From Bacillus_BD sp963787345 (GTDB lineage Bacteria > Bacillota > Bacilli > Bacillales > Cytobacillaceae): DNA of 64,000 nt. Made by a program: the position numbers and the translations under genes. The stretch spans positions 124,001-188,000 of the forward strand of contig CAWBCW010000026.1 of the NCBI GenBank assembly GCA_963787345.1. The letters run 5' to 3'. Below the pieces are notes generated by a model, which saw nothing but the letters and a program-made list of their open reading frames with translations, ran no database searches and was not told the DNA's origin. Shown piece by piece: positions 17,030 through 26,295 of the stretch; position 1 is the first letter of the stretch, and each line of letters opens with the position of its first letter.

Positions 17030-17114
17030 GCTGTCCCTGTTATTATAAAGAACGTTATCTCCGTGGAATAGTATGTTTAATGGATAGTTAACCAAAAGGA
17101 GAGAGGGTTCAACC

Positions 17115-18542
17115 ATGGAAACAGGCTATAAAGGTAATAATAAGATGTTAACAGGGATTGTATTTGGGGTTCTAACTTATTGGCTCTTTTCACAGACATT
17201 ATTAAATATAGTACCGGCAGTTCGAGAAGATATGGGGATTTCTCTAGGCGCTTTAAATACAGCTATAAGTTTAACTGGTTTATTTTCAGGTATGTTTATT
17301 GTAGCAGCCGGTGGAATATCTGATCGAATTGGACGCAAGAAAGTGACAATGATTGGTTTAATATTAAATATCATTGGTTCGCTATGTCTTATTCTTGCGC
17401 AAGGACCGGTTCTATTAATTATAGGTCGTATCATTCAAGGCTTTTCAGCAGCATGTATCATGCCTGCGACAATTGCTTTAGTGAAAAGTTATTTTGACGG
17501 ACCTAATCGTCAAAGAGCCTTAAGTTATTGGTCTTTTGGATCCTGGGGAGGCGGAGGTATTACTTCGTTTGCCGGTGGTTTAATTGCTTCAACGTTAGGA
17601 TGGCGTTATATTTTCATCTTTTCTATCGTGTTTACTTTGCTATCTATGTTTTTAATAAAAGAGGTACCCGAGAGTAAGGCTACTCAAGGTAAATCATCAA
17701 AATTTGATTATATTGGATTTGTCACTTTTATTATCGTTATGGTTGCTTTAAACGTTGTTATTACACGTGGAGCAGACTTTGGTTGGACAAGTCCTCTTTC
17801 ATTAATATTAATGGCTGTTACGGTTATAGGTGGCGCATTATTCATTAAAATGATGAGTGCGAAAGCTAATGGATTTATTGATATCTCGGTATTTAAGAAT
17901 AAGTATTTTACTGGGTGCACGGCATCAAACTTCTTACTAAATGGTGTGGCCGGAGCACTTATTGTTGCAAATACGTATGTACAAATGGCAAGAGGATTCA
18001 GCTCATTTCAATCTGGCTTATTATCAATTGGCTATTTAGTTGCTGTATTATCATTTATTCGTGTCGGTGAGAAGTTTTTACAACGAAGCGGTCCGAGAAA
18101 GCCAATGGTTGTAGCAAGTATTTTAGTGGTGGTAGGAATTATGCTAATGACTTTGACATTCTTACCTAATGCTATTTATTCAATTGTTGTTTTTATTGGT
18201 TTTACTGTGTATGGAATTGGACTGGGCCTTTATGCAACCCCGTCCACAGATACAGCAATTGACAATGTTCCAAACGAAATAGCTGGAGAAGCAGCAGGTA
18301 TTTACAAGATGTCTAGTACACTAGGTGGCTCATTTGGATTAGCGATTTCTGTTGCTGTATATGGTGCAGTTGAAAGTACTGGAAACTTAGGTGCAGCAGC
18401 AAGTATAGGGTTAATCACAAATGCTATTTTTGCTATACTGGCTTTAGTCGCTGTAGTAGTTACAATTCCAAAAGGAGCAATTCTTAAATCGGTAAACAGT
18501 GAAGTTACAAAGTCACCAATAAAAGAGAGAAAAGCTCTTTAA
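17115..18542 (+). CDS. NorB-like MFS transporter (DHA2, 14-helix type) under glycine riboswitch control
   Basis: A 475-residue, 14-helix drug:H+ antiporter-2 type facilitator. The stretch GNNKMLTGIVFGVLTYWLF at the N-terminus, GRIIQGFSAACIMPATIALVKSYF (motif C region), NRQRALSYWSFGSWGGGGI and YATPSTDTAIDNVP closely resemble Staphylococcus aureus NorB as I recall it. The motif A-like DRIGRKKV follows helix 2. NorB-type pumps export fluoroquinolones and other compounds. The tandem glycine riboswitch and cre sites upstream suggest that here the transporter moves glycine or a glycine-derived compound, or relieves glycine toxicity. AAAGGAGAGAGGG precedes the ATG. Substrate and direction of transport are inference. 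Confidence 0.85.
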   Translation: METGYKGNNKMLTGIVFGVLTYWLFSQTLLNIVPAVREDMGISLGALNTAISLTGLFSGMFIVAAGGISDRIGRKKVTMIGLILNIIGSLCLILAQGPVLLIIGRIIQGFSAACIMPATIALVKSYFDGPNRQRALSYWSFGSWGGGGITSFAGGLIASTLGWRYIFIFSIVFTLLSMFLIKEVPESKATQGKSSKFDYIGFVTFIIVMVALNVVITRGADFGWTSPLSLILMAVTVIGGALFIKMMSAKANGFIDISVFKNKYFTGCTASNFLLNGVAGALIVANTYVQMARGFSSFQSGLLSIGYLVAVLSFIRVGEKFLQRSGPRKPMVVASILVVVGIMLMTLTFLPNAIYSIVVFIGFTVYGIGLGLYATPSTDTAIDNVPNEIAGEAAGIYKMSSTLGGSFGLAISVAVYGAVESTGNLGAAASIGLITNAIFAILALVAVVVTIPKGAILKSVNSEVTKSPIKERKAL

Positions 18543-18630
18543 AACAAATTTATATGAAACGGCTTCCGCTGTTTCCTTAGTTATTGCTTGAAACATTTAA
18601 GGGAAATATCTAGTTTCATAATAACTTGAT

Positions 18631-18670
18631 AAAAAAGATCTATTTACTCTGATAAAATAGGTCTTTTTTT
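18631..18670 (+). terminator. Terminator of the NorB-like gene
   Basis: The stem AAAAAAGATCTATTT (18631-18645) with AAATAGGTCTTTTTTT (18655-18670), one mismatch, followed by a long T-run. Confidence 0.85.
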
Positions 18671-19172
18671 TATTATTTAGTCATTTTTCTATACTCTTTT
18701 CGAGGCGTTGATCACAATACCAAGGAATTGAATATCAATCTTTATTAAATACAGCTTGTAGGTCTAAAAAATTTAGAGACAAGAAGTTCATAGGTAATGT
18801 AAAGAGTATAAAATTTTGCTGGATATGTTCAATAAAAGTCGAACTATAGCTGACTACATTAATATATTCCTTAAAATGACGTTGTCAACTGGCCCTTTGC
18901 GGCAAAGTTGTATAATTTTTTACAACTTCTCTCTCATACATAATAATTTAAAATTCACCTACTTCGTACGATATTCAAAACCTAGAACAGACGAAAAAAA
19001 TAGGGTCATGCTTAAAGTGTTATTTATAATATTATCAATATCATTTAAATCTATTCTTGATAAAGAAGGTTAAGCTTTGGCGTAATTTTTCCAAGTAGAA
19101 ATGTGCTGCCTTTCCTTGAATGTCTCTAATAAGAAAGTGGTGTTTTTGTTTTATGAAATGATAAAGAACAAC
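18671..19172. other. Intergenic stretch without a supportable gene
   Basis: About 500 bases. The only open frame (18816-19073) has no ribosome binding site and an unremarkable composition, and I do not accept it. A small perfect hairpin AAGTTGTA/TACAACTT lies at 18905-18928. Nothing else is recognised. Confidence 0.5.
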
Positions 19173-19200
19173 AAAAAGGATATCAATTGACATCCTTTTT
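19173..19200 (-). terminator. Terminator of the CofE-like gene
   Basis: AAAAAGGATATC / GACATCCTTTTT (one mismatch) with a 4-base loop. On the minus strand it ends in five Ts, just past the stop at 19212. Confidence 0.8.
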
Positions 19201-19211
19201 GAAGTAGACTT

Positions 19212-20402
19212 TTATTTTGTATAATTATCGAAATAACCTTGAATATAGACCATTGGGGTTCCTTTATCACCGCTGCCGGAAGTTAAATCAGACAAAGACC
19301 CAATGAGGTCAGTGAGTTTACGCGGAGTAGTTCCTTGTGATTCCATTGCACCAACAAGGTCATCATTTTTGTTTTCAATGTATTCAGAAATGGCTTGAGT
19401 TAGTTCCTCTCCGCGAAGATGAGAGAAGTTATTATCTGCTAAATACTTTAATTTGATTTCATTTGGAGTACCGTCAAGACCCGATGTGTAAGCAGGTGAA
19501 ACAACGGGGTCTGCCAGTTCCCAAATCTTACCTACAGGGTCTTTGAAGGCACCATCACCATAGACCATAACTTCAACTGTTTTACCTGTAAGCTCTTTAA
19601 GCTTTGCTTGAATGCCATCAACAAGTACTTGACAGTTGCTTGGAAATAACTTCACTGTGTCCTCAGTTGCTTTATTAGAGCCAAGCAGTCCATAGGATTC
19701 ATTGTAACCACTGCCATTAATCGACTCTTTAAGAAGGTCATCAAGACCATATACCTTTTCAGCACCATTGTTTGTTAAAATGCGCTTTGTACGAGAACGT
19801 GAGTGAATATCACAGGTTAACACGCTTTTTGTATAGTCTAAAATCGTTTTTGCTTGGTTGGAGAAGATGACTTCACAAGTTGCACCTTCTGCTTCAATAA
19901 TGCTTTTATAGTACTCAATATAGTCAACGCCAGTAAAGGTATGCTTTTTAATTCCAAAATGTTCACGGAATTCTGTTTCTGTTAAAACATCTGTCCAAGG
20001 GTTAACTCCCTTTTCATCTAATTCGTCAATTGATACAAGATGATTTCCTACTTCATCAGAAGGGTAACTTAACATTAAGACGACCTTTTTCACGCCTTTT
20101 GCAATACCACGCAAACAAACCGCAAAGCGATTACGGCTAAGAATAGGAAAAATAACTCCGACTGTATCATCACCAAATTTAGCTTTTACGTCTGTGGCAA
20201 TATCGTCAACGGATGCATAGTTTCCTTGTGCACGTGCAACGATTGATTCGGTTATTGAGACAATGTCTTTATCCTCAATTGTAAAGCCTTCCACTTTTGA
20301 GACCTTTAATACTGTATCGACTACAATCTCTTCTAAGTTATCTCCATTATTAATAATTGGTCCACGAAGGCCTCTAGCTGTTGTTCCTACTACTCTTTCC
20401 AA
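19212..20402 (-). CDS. CofE-like protein (coenzyme F420-0:L-glutamate ligase family)
   Basis: A 396-residue protein starting at TTG 20402, supported by GAGGAGAG six bases upstream. It matches the F420 ligase (CofE) family: GTTARGLRGPIINNGDNLEEIVVDTVLK at the N-terminus, ITESIVARAQGNYAS near 50-65, ILSRNRFAVCLRGIAKG near 105-120, and VMVYGDGAFKDPVGKIWELADPVVSPAYTSGLDGTP near 285-320. True CofE adds gamma-linked glutamates to F420. Bacillaceae are not known to make F420, and no other cof gene is in this window, so this member probably ligates an amino acid to another substrate. It is longer than archaeal CofE (about 250 residues). It is divergent from a LysR regulator that likely controls it. 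Confidence 0.75.
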   Translation of the reverse strand: MERVVGTTARGLRGPIINNGDNLEEIVVDTVLKVSKVEGFTIEDKDIVSITESIVARAQGNYASVDDIATDVKAKFGDDTVGVIFPILSRNRFAVCLRGIAKGVKKVVLMLSYPSDEVGNHLVSIDELDEKGVNPWTDVLTETEFREHFGIKKHTFTGVDYIEYYKSIIEAEGATCEVIFSNQAKTILDYTKSVLTCDIHSRSRTKRILTNNGAEKVYGLDDLLKESINGSGYNESYGLLGSNKATEDTVKLFPSNCQVLVDGIQAKLKELTGKTVEVMVYGDGAFKDPVGKIWELADPVVSPAYTSGLDGTPNEIKLKYLADNNFSHLRGEELTQAISEYIENKNDDLVGAMESQGTTPRKLTDLIGSLSDLTSGSGDKGTPMVYIQGYFDNYTK

Positions 20403-20465
20403 AAGTATCTCTCCTCTAGTTAGGTATGTATACTATTAAATAACTTTTCTCCCTTATATGTTTAC

Positions 20466-20487
20466 TATACCTTTATATCGTGGTATA
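20466..20487. promoter_or_regulatory. Probable LysR-type operator
   Basis: TATACC (20466-20471) and GGTATA (20482-20487) form a 6-bp dyad with a 10-base spacer (T-N11-A core). It is centred in the 128-base divergent region between the CofE-like and LysR genes. Confidence 0.55.
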
Positions 20488-20530
20488 AGTAAAATTAATA
20501 ATAATTATATCAGGTATTAGGAGAAGTTAT

Positions 20531-21418
20531 ATGATTGGAAAACTAGATTTATATCGGGTATTTCATATTGTCAGTCGAAATAATAGCTTTTCAAAGGCAG
20601 CTGTAGAACTTTATATGACACAATCAGCAGTTAGTCAGGCAATCCTCAAGCTTGAACGGGAATTAGAGGTGCAGCTCTTTTATCGAACACCAAAGGGCGT
20701 TGTATTGACGAATGAGGGGAAGGTATTAAGTGAACATGTTACTTCGGCATTAGGAATTATCAGTGTTGCAGAAGATAAAATCCTTGACTTTAAGATGCTA
20801 AAGAACGGGGAATTGCGTATCGCTGTTGGGGATACCATTTCACGCTACTTTCTATTGCCTTATTTAGTTAATTTTCATTCCAATTATCCTGGAATAAAAT
20901 TGAAAATCCTTAATGGAACCACATCTGAAATTCTCACCTTTATTAAATCAGGATCTGCAGATGTTGGGATCTGCAATTTGCCTATTGAAGATGAAGGTCT
21001 CGAAGTGATTCCATGTAAAGAGATCCATGATACTTTTGTTTGTGGGGAGAAGTATAAGGATTTAACGGCTAAGCCTATTCGCTTTGAAAGCCTAATGGAA
21101 CTGCCACTTATATTTTTAGAAAAGCAAACAATTTCCCGAATGTTTGTCGAACAGTTTTTAAAAGAGAAGGGGTATCAAGTATCGCCAGTATTTGAGCTTG
21201 GTTCACATGACCTTTTAATTGATTTTGCTAAGGTTAATTTAGGGATTTCATGTGTAATTAAAGAATTTGTAGAGGAACCCTTACAAAAAGGGGCTTTATA
21301 CGAATTGTTGCTAGAAGAGGAGATTCCTAGTCGAAATATAGGAATTGTATATTTAAAGTCTGTTCCTTTATCACGGGCTGCAGAACAATTTGTAGGAAGT
21401 ATTGAAAAGTATTTATAG
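20531..21418 (+). CDS. LysR-family transcriptional regulator
   Basis: A 295-residue protein with the N-terminal LysR winged helix (LYRVFHIVSRNNSFSKAAVELYMTQSAVSQAILKLERELEVQLFYRTPKGVVLTNEG, about residues 6-63) and a C-terminal periplasmic-binding-like effector domain (GELRIAVGDTISRYFLLPYLVNFHSNYPGIKL onward). An AGGAGAAG ribosome binding site lies seven bases before the ATG. It is divergent from the CofE-like gene with a dyad operator between them, the classical arrangement for LysR control of a neighbour and of itself. The effector is unknown. Confidence 0.9.
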   Translation: MIGKLDLYRVFHIVSRNNSFSKAAVELYMTQSAVSQAILKLERELEVQLFYRTPKGVVLTNEGKVLSEHVTSALGIISVAEDKILDFKMLKNGELRIAVGDTISRYFLLPYLVNFHSNYPGIKLKILNGTTSEILTFIKSGSADVGICNLPIEDEGLEVIPCKEIHDTFVCGEKYKDLTAKPIRFESLMELPLIFLEKQTISRMFVEQFLKEKGYQVSPVFELGSHDLLIDFAKVNLGISCVIKEFVEEPLQKGALYELLLEEEIPSRNIGIVYLKSVPLSRAAEQFVGSIEKYL

Positions 21419-21427
21419 TATAAAAGG

Positions 21428-21465
21428 AAAAGGACAGGAAATCACGAGGGATTTCCTGCCTTTTT
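21428..21465. terminator. Bidirectional terminator
   Basis: AAAAGGACAGGAAATC (21428-21443) pairs with GATTTCCTGCCTTTTT (one mismatch), between the convergent LysR and L,D-transpeptidase genes. Confidence 0.85.
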
Positions 21466-22912
21466 AATAAATGACGACTGGATCATATACATCTAGGTTG
21501 TCGTATACGTTTTTCATGAGACTTGGTTGAACGTTGATGCAACCGCCTGAACCGTTTGCAATATAAGCATTCCCTGACCAGTTCTTGCGCCAGCTAGCAT
21601 CGTGAAAACCTTGCCCGCTGTTCGTAAAAGGTACCCAATAGTTTACTTCTATTGCATATGGGGAACCCCCTACTCGACTGCCGGTGAGTGTATAAGGAGT
21701 CCGTTTATAAAGAACATACCATACGCCTTTTAAGGTATCCTCACCAGTGTTACGATTTCCCGTTACTATATTGGTTGTGAAGACTAATTTTCCATCCCGA
21801 TAAATCCATACCCGTTGCTCTGCTATTGATACTTCAGCATAGGTGTCACCAATTCCGCCATTTGTTGTAACCCCATAACCATAACCTTCACCATTCCAGC
21901 CGTGTCCATAAGTATTGGAAGCGGATAGGGAGGTTTCTCCATTTTCAAATGCCTTTTCAATCTGTGCTGCTTCCTTATCGACATCAAGTGCCCATCCATA
22001 GCCTTTCCCCTCTATCTTTATGACTGAACCTGAGTGGGTTTTGAAGGAGAAGTCTTTATCTAATGTCGATTGAGCATCGTTTATTTCAGCGATTTTGCTT
22101 TTGATTAATTTTGTATCAATTGTAACCGCAAAATCTTTAGTTATAGTGGCATTTTTAATGAGATCTTCACCCTTTAAAGAATGAACCTTGTCTTGTACTT
22201 GATACTTAACTGTATGTTTAAGAATCGCTTGCAGCCTTGCTTCTTCACTTTTTACGATTTCGCTATCCTCTTTAATCGGTTCAATGAAAATCGGTTCCAA
22301 ATGGATTTCGCTTGAGTATTTTTGCTTTTCATATTCATCTAATATGTTAGCAACGTCATACTGTTTGCCGTCTACACTATTTGTGATGACAATTTCTCCA
22401 TTTTCTAATTTAGCTTGTGCATCCTGTGGGGGGGTTAAGTCTTTATTCATCTCTGTAAGTTTAGCTTCCAATTTTGTTTTCATTTCCTGACTACGGTAAG
22501 GGTCTGGATTACTAGGAGTTACTGAGTAATTTTGCTCCTTATCGGAAGGGAAAAAGGTTTGCTGCCTTTTTAGAATTTTTTCAATACGTGGAATATCTTT
22601 ATCAGTGAATCCGGCATTTGTGTTTTTCCCGTCTAGAATTTGTTGATCCCCAATATAGACTTCATTTTTTAATTCGGCTCCCTTTAGTTGATGGAGTGCT
22701 TCTTCTGTTGTTAAACCACCAACCATTACACCATTAATCGAAACATTCGTATTAAAATGAGTTGCTTGATAGTAGCTAAAGGCTCCAGTTATAAGTGCAA
22801 TTACAAAGATGATGACTGGAATAAAGAATTTCCAACTAGTAAACCATTTTGTTGATCTTGGTTGTCGGTTGCTTCCTTCCTTGAATGATTGTTGTTTCAC
22901 AGCATTTTCCAC
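21464..22912 (-). CDS. Membrane-anchored L,D-transpeptidase (YkuD) with PG_binding_4 domains
   Basis: A 482-residue protein with a basic cytoplasmic tail, one membrane helix (about 28-48, FFIPVIIFVIALITGAFSYY) and an extracellular part. The middle region carries the VanW-type PG_binding_4 pattern (GVMVGGLTTEEALHQLKG, residues about 59-76). The C-terminal YkuD catalytic domain has the conserved HDASW, and NGSGGCINV with the nucleophile at Cys 458. Such enzymes form 3-3 cross-links in peptidoglycan or attach proteins to it and resist classical beta-lactams. The usual SHGC is SGGC here and the usual arginine after it is replaced (INVQ), which is common in this subfamily. AAGGGGGAT precedes the ATG. 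Confidence 0.9.
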   Translation of the reverse strand: MENAVKQQSFKEGSNRQPRSTKWFTSWKFFIPVIIFVIALITGAFSYYQATHFNTNVSINGVMVGGLTTEEALHQLKGAELKNEVYIGDQQILDGKNTNAGFTDKDIPRIEKILKRQQTFFPSDKEQNYSVTPSNPDPYRSQEMKTKLEAKLTEMNKDLTPPQDAQAKLENGEIVITNSVDGKQYDVANILDEYEKQKYSSEIHLEPIFIEPIKEDSEIVKSEEARLQAILKHTVKYQVQDKVHSLKGEDLIKNATITKDFAVTIDTKLIKSKIAEINDAQSTLDKDFSFKTHSGSVIKIEGKGYGWALDVDKEAAQIEKAFENGETSLSASNTYGHGWNGEGYGYGVTTNGGIGDTYAEVSIAEQRVWIYRDGKLVFTTNIVTGNRNTGEDTLKGVWYVLYKRTPYTLTGSRVGGSPYAIEVNYWVPFTNSGQGFHDASWRKNWSGNAYIANGSGGCINVQPSLMKNVYDNLDVYDPVVIY

Positions 22913-23246
22913 AATTATCCCCCTTGTACCTTGAAAGATTCTTTGATTTTCTCCCTTTATTTTAACACGTTACTACTATTCTACTAGTTTATAACAGTAA
23001 ACTTTGTCACAATTTGTAGGTTTTGTAGAAATAATATAGGAAAATTGCTTTAAGGATGTTTGCCTTATAAAGAAAGTTGCTGGAGGAAAGGAAAATGAGC
23101 TCACAGCATCTGTTTTAGTCATCTTCACTTTTAATTAATTTTTAAAAATATAGCCAAATCGGAATAACTGTTATATAATTAAAATAATATTATTTATATG
23201 ATATATAACAGAAGGGGGAACCTTCAATATAAAGGAGATGGAATAA
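22913..23246. other. Intergenic stretch, promoter region only
   Basis: About 330 bases between divergent genes. I see AT-rich promoter-like sequence and a small GAAGGGGGAACCTTC hairpin near 23211, but no gene or recognised regulatory element. Confidence 0.4.
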
Positions 23247-23567
23247 ATGAACCGGAAACATGAGATTATTCGCGAAATATTGGGATGGAAACCATATAGT
23301 AAAAACAGTTGGTATAATGTGGAGAAGGATGAGTTTATTCTCGATTCTTATTTTAAACCTGAAAAGTACTTAGAGCATGCCATGGTCATTGTGGAGAAGT
23401 TAAAGATGTTCGGAGTAAACTATCAAACGAATGGTTCTTCTGAGGTTAAATTTGATGATGTCACAGGAAAGGGAGCAACTCTGCCAGAGGCAATTATCAA
23501 TGCTGCTTACTACTTAATTCTTAAATTCTACTCTCAATTTGATAATAACCAGTACAATAAAATCTAA
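23247..23567 (+). CDS. Small protein resembling the phage ABA-sandwich / BC1872 family
   Basis: A 106-residue acidic-to-neutral protein with no signal peptide or membrane segment. RKHEIIREILGWK, a middle FKPEKYLEHAMVIVEKLKMFGVNYQ, and GKGATLPEAIINAAYYLILKFY at the C-terminus resemble the phage ABA sandwich domain found in small Bacillus and phage proteins of the BC1872 type. The function of that family is unknown. An AAAGGAGATGG ribosome binding site lies seven bases before the ATG. It stands alone between the L,D-transpeptidase and ahpF, with a terminator after it, so it may be a phage-derived single gene. Confidence 0.6.
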   Translation: MNRKHEIIREILGWKPYSKNSWYNVEKDEFILDSYFKPEKYLEHAMVIVEKLKMFGVNYQTNGSSEVKFDDVTGKGATLPEAIINAAYYLILKFYSQFDNNQYNKI

Positions 23568-23616
23568 AACTGAATTCAGGAAGGTACGTTAATGGAAGAT
23601 CCCAGATGGAAAAGGG

Positions 23617-23655
23617 AAAAGTCACAGTATATGAGATGGTCCTGTGACTTTTTTT
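23617..23655. terminator. Bidirectional terminator
   Basis: AAAAGTCACAG (23617-23627) pairs with CTGTGACTTTTTTT (23642-23655), between the small gene and the convergent ahpF. Confidence 0.85.
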
Positions 23656-23661
23656 CTATTA

Positions 23662-25188
23662 TTAATTGCGAATGAGATAGTCAAACGCACTTAATGCAGC
23701 TGTTGCGCCAGACCCCATTGAAATAACGATCTGTTTGTAAGCGTTGTCAATACAGTCTCCAGCAGCAAATACTTCGGGTATGCTTGTGGTACCGCGTTTA
23801 TCGACAACGATTTCACCCATTTTATTGCGTTTAACTGTGTCACCAAGCCAGTCTGTGTTCGGAACAAGCCCAATTTGAACGAATACACCCGCTAATTCGA
23901 TATGACGTTCCTCTTCAGTCACACGGTCAATATAGGTAATTCCGTTTACACTTTCAGTACCCGTAATTTCTTTTGTTTGTGCATTTTTAATGACAGTTAC
24001 ATTAGGTAAACTATAAAGACGTTCTTGTAGAACCGTATCTGCCTTTAATTCTGGTAAGAATTCTAGAACCGTCACATGTTTTACGATTCCCGCAAGGTCA
24101 ATGGCTGCTTCAATTCCGGAATTACCGCCACCAATAACTGCTACGTGTTTGCCAGCAAACAATGGACCATCACAGTGTGGGCAGTAAGCCACCCCTTTAT
24201 TTTTCAATTCCGCTTCACCAGGCACATTAATATTACGCCAATGTGCGCCCGTGGAAAGAATAACCGTTTTGCTTTTGAGAAAAATACCGTTTTCTAATTG
24301 AACTTCGATATGATCTTTTTTCTCAATGCCAATAACACGTTGTGAATCCATGACATCAACGTCATATTCTCTCACGTGTTCTTCAAGTTGTGCTGCAAGC
24401 TTTGAGCCTTCTGTGTATTTCACACTAATAAAGTTCTCAATTCCCACAGTATCCATCATTTGACCGCCAAAGCGTTCTGCTATAATTCCGGTGCGAATTC
24501 CTTTACGCGCTGCATAGATAGCAGCACTTGCACCAGCAGGTCCACCACCAATAACTAGAACATCGAATGGTTCCTTATTCGTAAACTCGGATAGATCTGG
24601 GCCACTACCAATATTAGAAAGAATTTCTCCGAGTGACATACGACCGCTATCAAAAAATCTTCCATTTAGATAAACGGTTGGTACAGCAAAGATGTTTTTA
24701 CTTTCAGTTTCCTTTTTGAAAATGGCTCCATCAATCATTGTATGAGTAATTCCTGGGTTGAGAATACTCATGACGTTTAAAGCTTGAACGACATCCGGGC
24801 AGTTTTGGCAACTGAGGCTGACATAGGTTTCGAAATGATATTTACCATTAATGTTTTTAATTTGCTCAATTAACTTTTCATCAACTTTTGGGGGCCTTCC
24901 ACTTACTTGTAAGAGAGCTAACACAAAAGACGTAAATTCGTGTCCAAAAGGAATACCGGCAAAAGTAATGCCGGTATTCTCTCCTACACGATTTACGCTA
25001 AAGCTAGGGGTTCTCTCAAGCTGTGTTTTCTCTACAGTAATTCTGGATGACATAGAGGTTAGTTCATCCATTAGTTCAAGCATGCTCCTTGATACATCGT
25101 CAGAACCTGCGCTTACTTTTAGAAGAACGTCACCTTCTATCAGTTGAAGATATTCGCTTAATTGAGCTTTAATATCTGCATCCAGCAT
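23662..25188 (-). CDS. ahpF: Alkyl hydroperoxide reductase subunit F
   Basis: A 508-residue flavoprotein disulfide reductase that recycles AhpC with NADH. The N-terminal double-thioredoxin-fold domain carries CQNC (Cys 127/130). The FAD-binding motif VIGGGPAGASAA starts near 212, the redox CPHC is at 336-339, and the NAD-binding VIGGGNSGIEAA follows near 350. Length and motif order are those of canonical AhpF. It lies 15 bases downstream of ahpC in the same operon, so it shares PerR-type peroxide induction. Confidence 0.97.
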   Translation of the reverse strand: MLDADIKAQLSEYLQLIEGDVLLKVSAGSDDVSRSMLELMDELTSMSSRITVEKTQLERTPSFSVNRVGENTGITFAGIPFGHEFTSFVLALLQVSGRPPKVDEKLIEQIKNINGKYHFETYVSLSCQNCPDVVQALNVMSILNPGITHTMIDGAIFKKETESKNIFAVPTVYLNGRFFDSGRMSLGEILSNIGSGPDLSEFTNKEPFDVLVIGGGPAGASAAIYAARKGIRTGIIAERFGGQMMDTVGIENFISVKYTEGSKLAAQLEEHVREYDVDVMDSQRVIGIEKKDHIEVQLENGIFLKSKTVILSTGAHWRNINVPGEAELKNKGVAYCPHCDGPLFAGKHVAVIGGGNSGIEAAIDLAGIVKHVTVLEFLPELKADTVLQERLYSLPNVTVIKNAQTKEITGTESVNGITYIDRVTEEERHIELAGVFVQIGLVPNTDWLGDTVKRNKMGEIVVDKRGTTSIPEVFAAGDCIDNAYKQIVISMGSGATAALSAFDYLIRN

Positions 25189-25203
25189 TTGTATGAGGAC
25201 TCC

Positions 25204-25767
25204 TTAGATTTTACCTACAAGGTCAAGGCTTGGCTTAAGTGTTTCGCTGCCTTCTTCCCATTTAGCAGGGCAAACTTCACCTGGATTGTTACGTACGTAT
25301 TGAGCTGCTTTAATTTTGTTTAGTACAGAGCTTGCATCACGGCCAATTCCGCCAGCGTTAATTTCAAGAGCTTGTACAACTCCGTCTGGATCGATGATGA
25401 AAGTACCGCGATCTGCAACACCATCTTCTTCGATTAGAACATCAAAGTTACGAGAAATAACATGTGATGGGTCACCGATCATTGTATATTCAATTTTACC
25501 AATTGCTTCTGAAGTATCATGCCATGCTTTATGAACAAAGTGAGTGTCTGTTGAAACAGAGTACACTTCAGCTCCAAGTTCTTTTAGTGCAGCATATTGG
25601 TTTTGCATATCTTCAAGTTCTGTTGGACAAACGAAAGTGAAGTCAGCTGGATAGAATACAACTACGCTCCATTTACCTTTAAAATCTTGGTCTGAAACTT
25701 CAATAAATTCACCGTTTTTGTATGCTTGTGCTTTAAATGGTAGTACTTCTTTTCCAATTAATGACAT
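25204..25767 (-). CDS. ahpC: Alkyl hydroperoxide reductase subunit C (2-Cys peroxiredoxin)
   Basis: A 187-residue typical 2-Cys peroxiredoxin. The peroxidatic motif FYPADFTFVCPTE places Cys 47, and the resolving EVCPAKW places Cys 166, as in B. subtilis AhpC. It reduces hydrogen peroxide and organic hydroperoxides and is re-reduced by AhpF, encoded next. An AGGAGGAAT ribosome binding site precedes the ATG, and PerR-box-like sequences lie 60-75 bases upstream. Confidence 0.97.
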   Translation of the reverse strand: MSLIGKEVLPFKAQAYKNGEFIEVSDQDFKGKWSVVVFYPADFTFVCPTELEDMQNQYAALKELGAEVYSVSTDTHFVHKAWHDTSEAIGKIEYTMIGDPSHVISRNFDVLIEEDGVADRGTFIIDPDGVVQALEINAGGIGRDASSVLNKIKAAQYVRNNPGEVCPAKWEEGSETLKPSLDLVGKI

Positions 25768-25827
25768 TATAAAATTCCTCCTAATAAATCTTTTTTATAA
25801 TATTACAGATCGTCTCAAAGGACTTAT

Positions 25828-25842
25828 CTATAATAATTCTAA
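25828..25842. promoter_or_regulatory. PerR box upstream of ahpC
   Basis: CTATAATAATTCTAA matches the PerR consensus TTATAATNATTATAA at all but two positions. Two weaker AATAATTATTA-type copies follow at about 25848-25862 and 25909-25922. Confidence 0.65.
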
Positions 25843-25935
25843 TTCAATAATAATTATTATATATTTTTCCTGTTTTGTCAACAGAAATGAATACTTATTT
25901 TAAATAAATAATAATTATTAATAAAACTTGTAAAT

Positions 25936-26255
25936 AAATGCACAAAATGTTACCCTGCTCCGATATGTATGCAAGCATGACATTGCAAGGCCTACGGGTT
26001 ATATTATGGACTATATTTTGATATTTAAGTCACTTTAAAGCTAACTCTATTTTATTACAATTTTGAGGTAATTGAAAATAATAACCATATGATTTGACCG
26101 AAATGATATAAAAGGTGTCTATTAGAAGACTTTTGGATTGAAAAAGAGGAGATAATCGTAATTAGAAGGATGAAGGGGGAAGTGAGTAGGGAAACATGTT
26201 AATCAAAGACGATTTATCTCATGATTGAAATCTTTATGTTCTTGACTAGTTCATA
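25936..26255. other. Intergenic stretch, nothing recognised
   Basis: About 320 bases between the ahpC promoter and the nspC terminator. There is no coding frame with a ribosome binding site and convincing length on either strand. Confidence 0.4.
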
Positions 26256-26290
26256 GAAAAACCAGACTTCTGAATAGAGTCTGGTTTTTC
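26256..26290 (-). terminator. Terminator of the polyamine operon
   Basis: A perfect 13-bp stem GAAAAACCAGACT / AGTCTGGTTTTTC. On the minus strand it is followed by a T-containing tract right after the nspC stop. Confidence 0.85.
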
Positions 26291-26295
26291 AGCAT

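Noticed and set aside
18816..19073. 85-codon ORF in the intergenic region after the NorB-like gene
   Set aside because: No ribosome binding site, no recognisable domain, and a composition like the AT-rich intergenic DNA around it.
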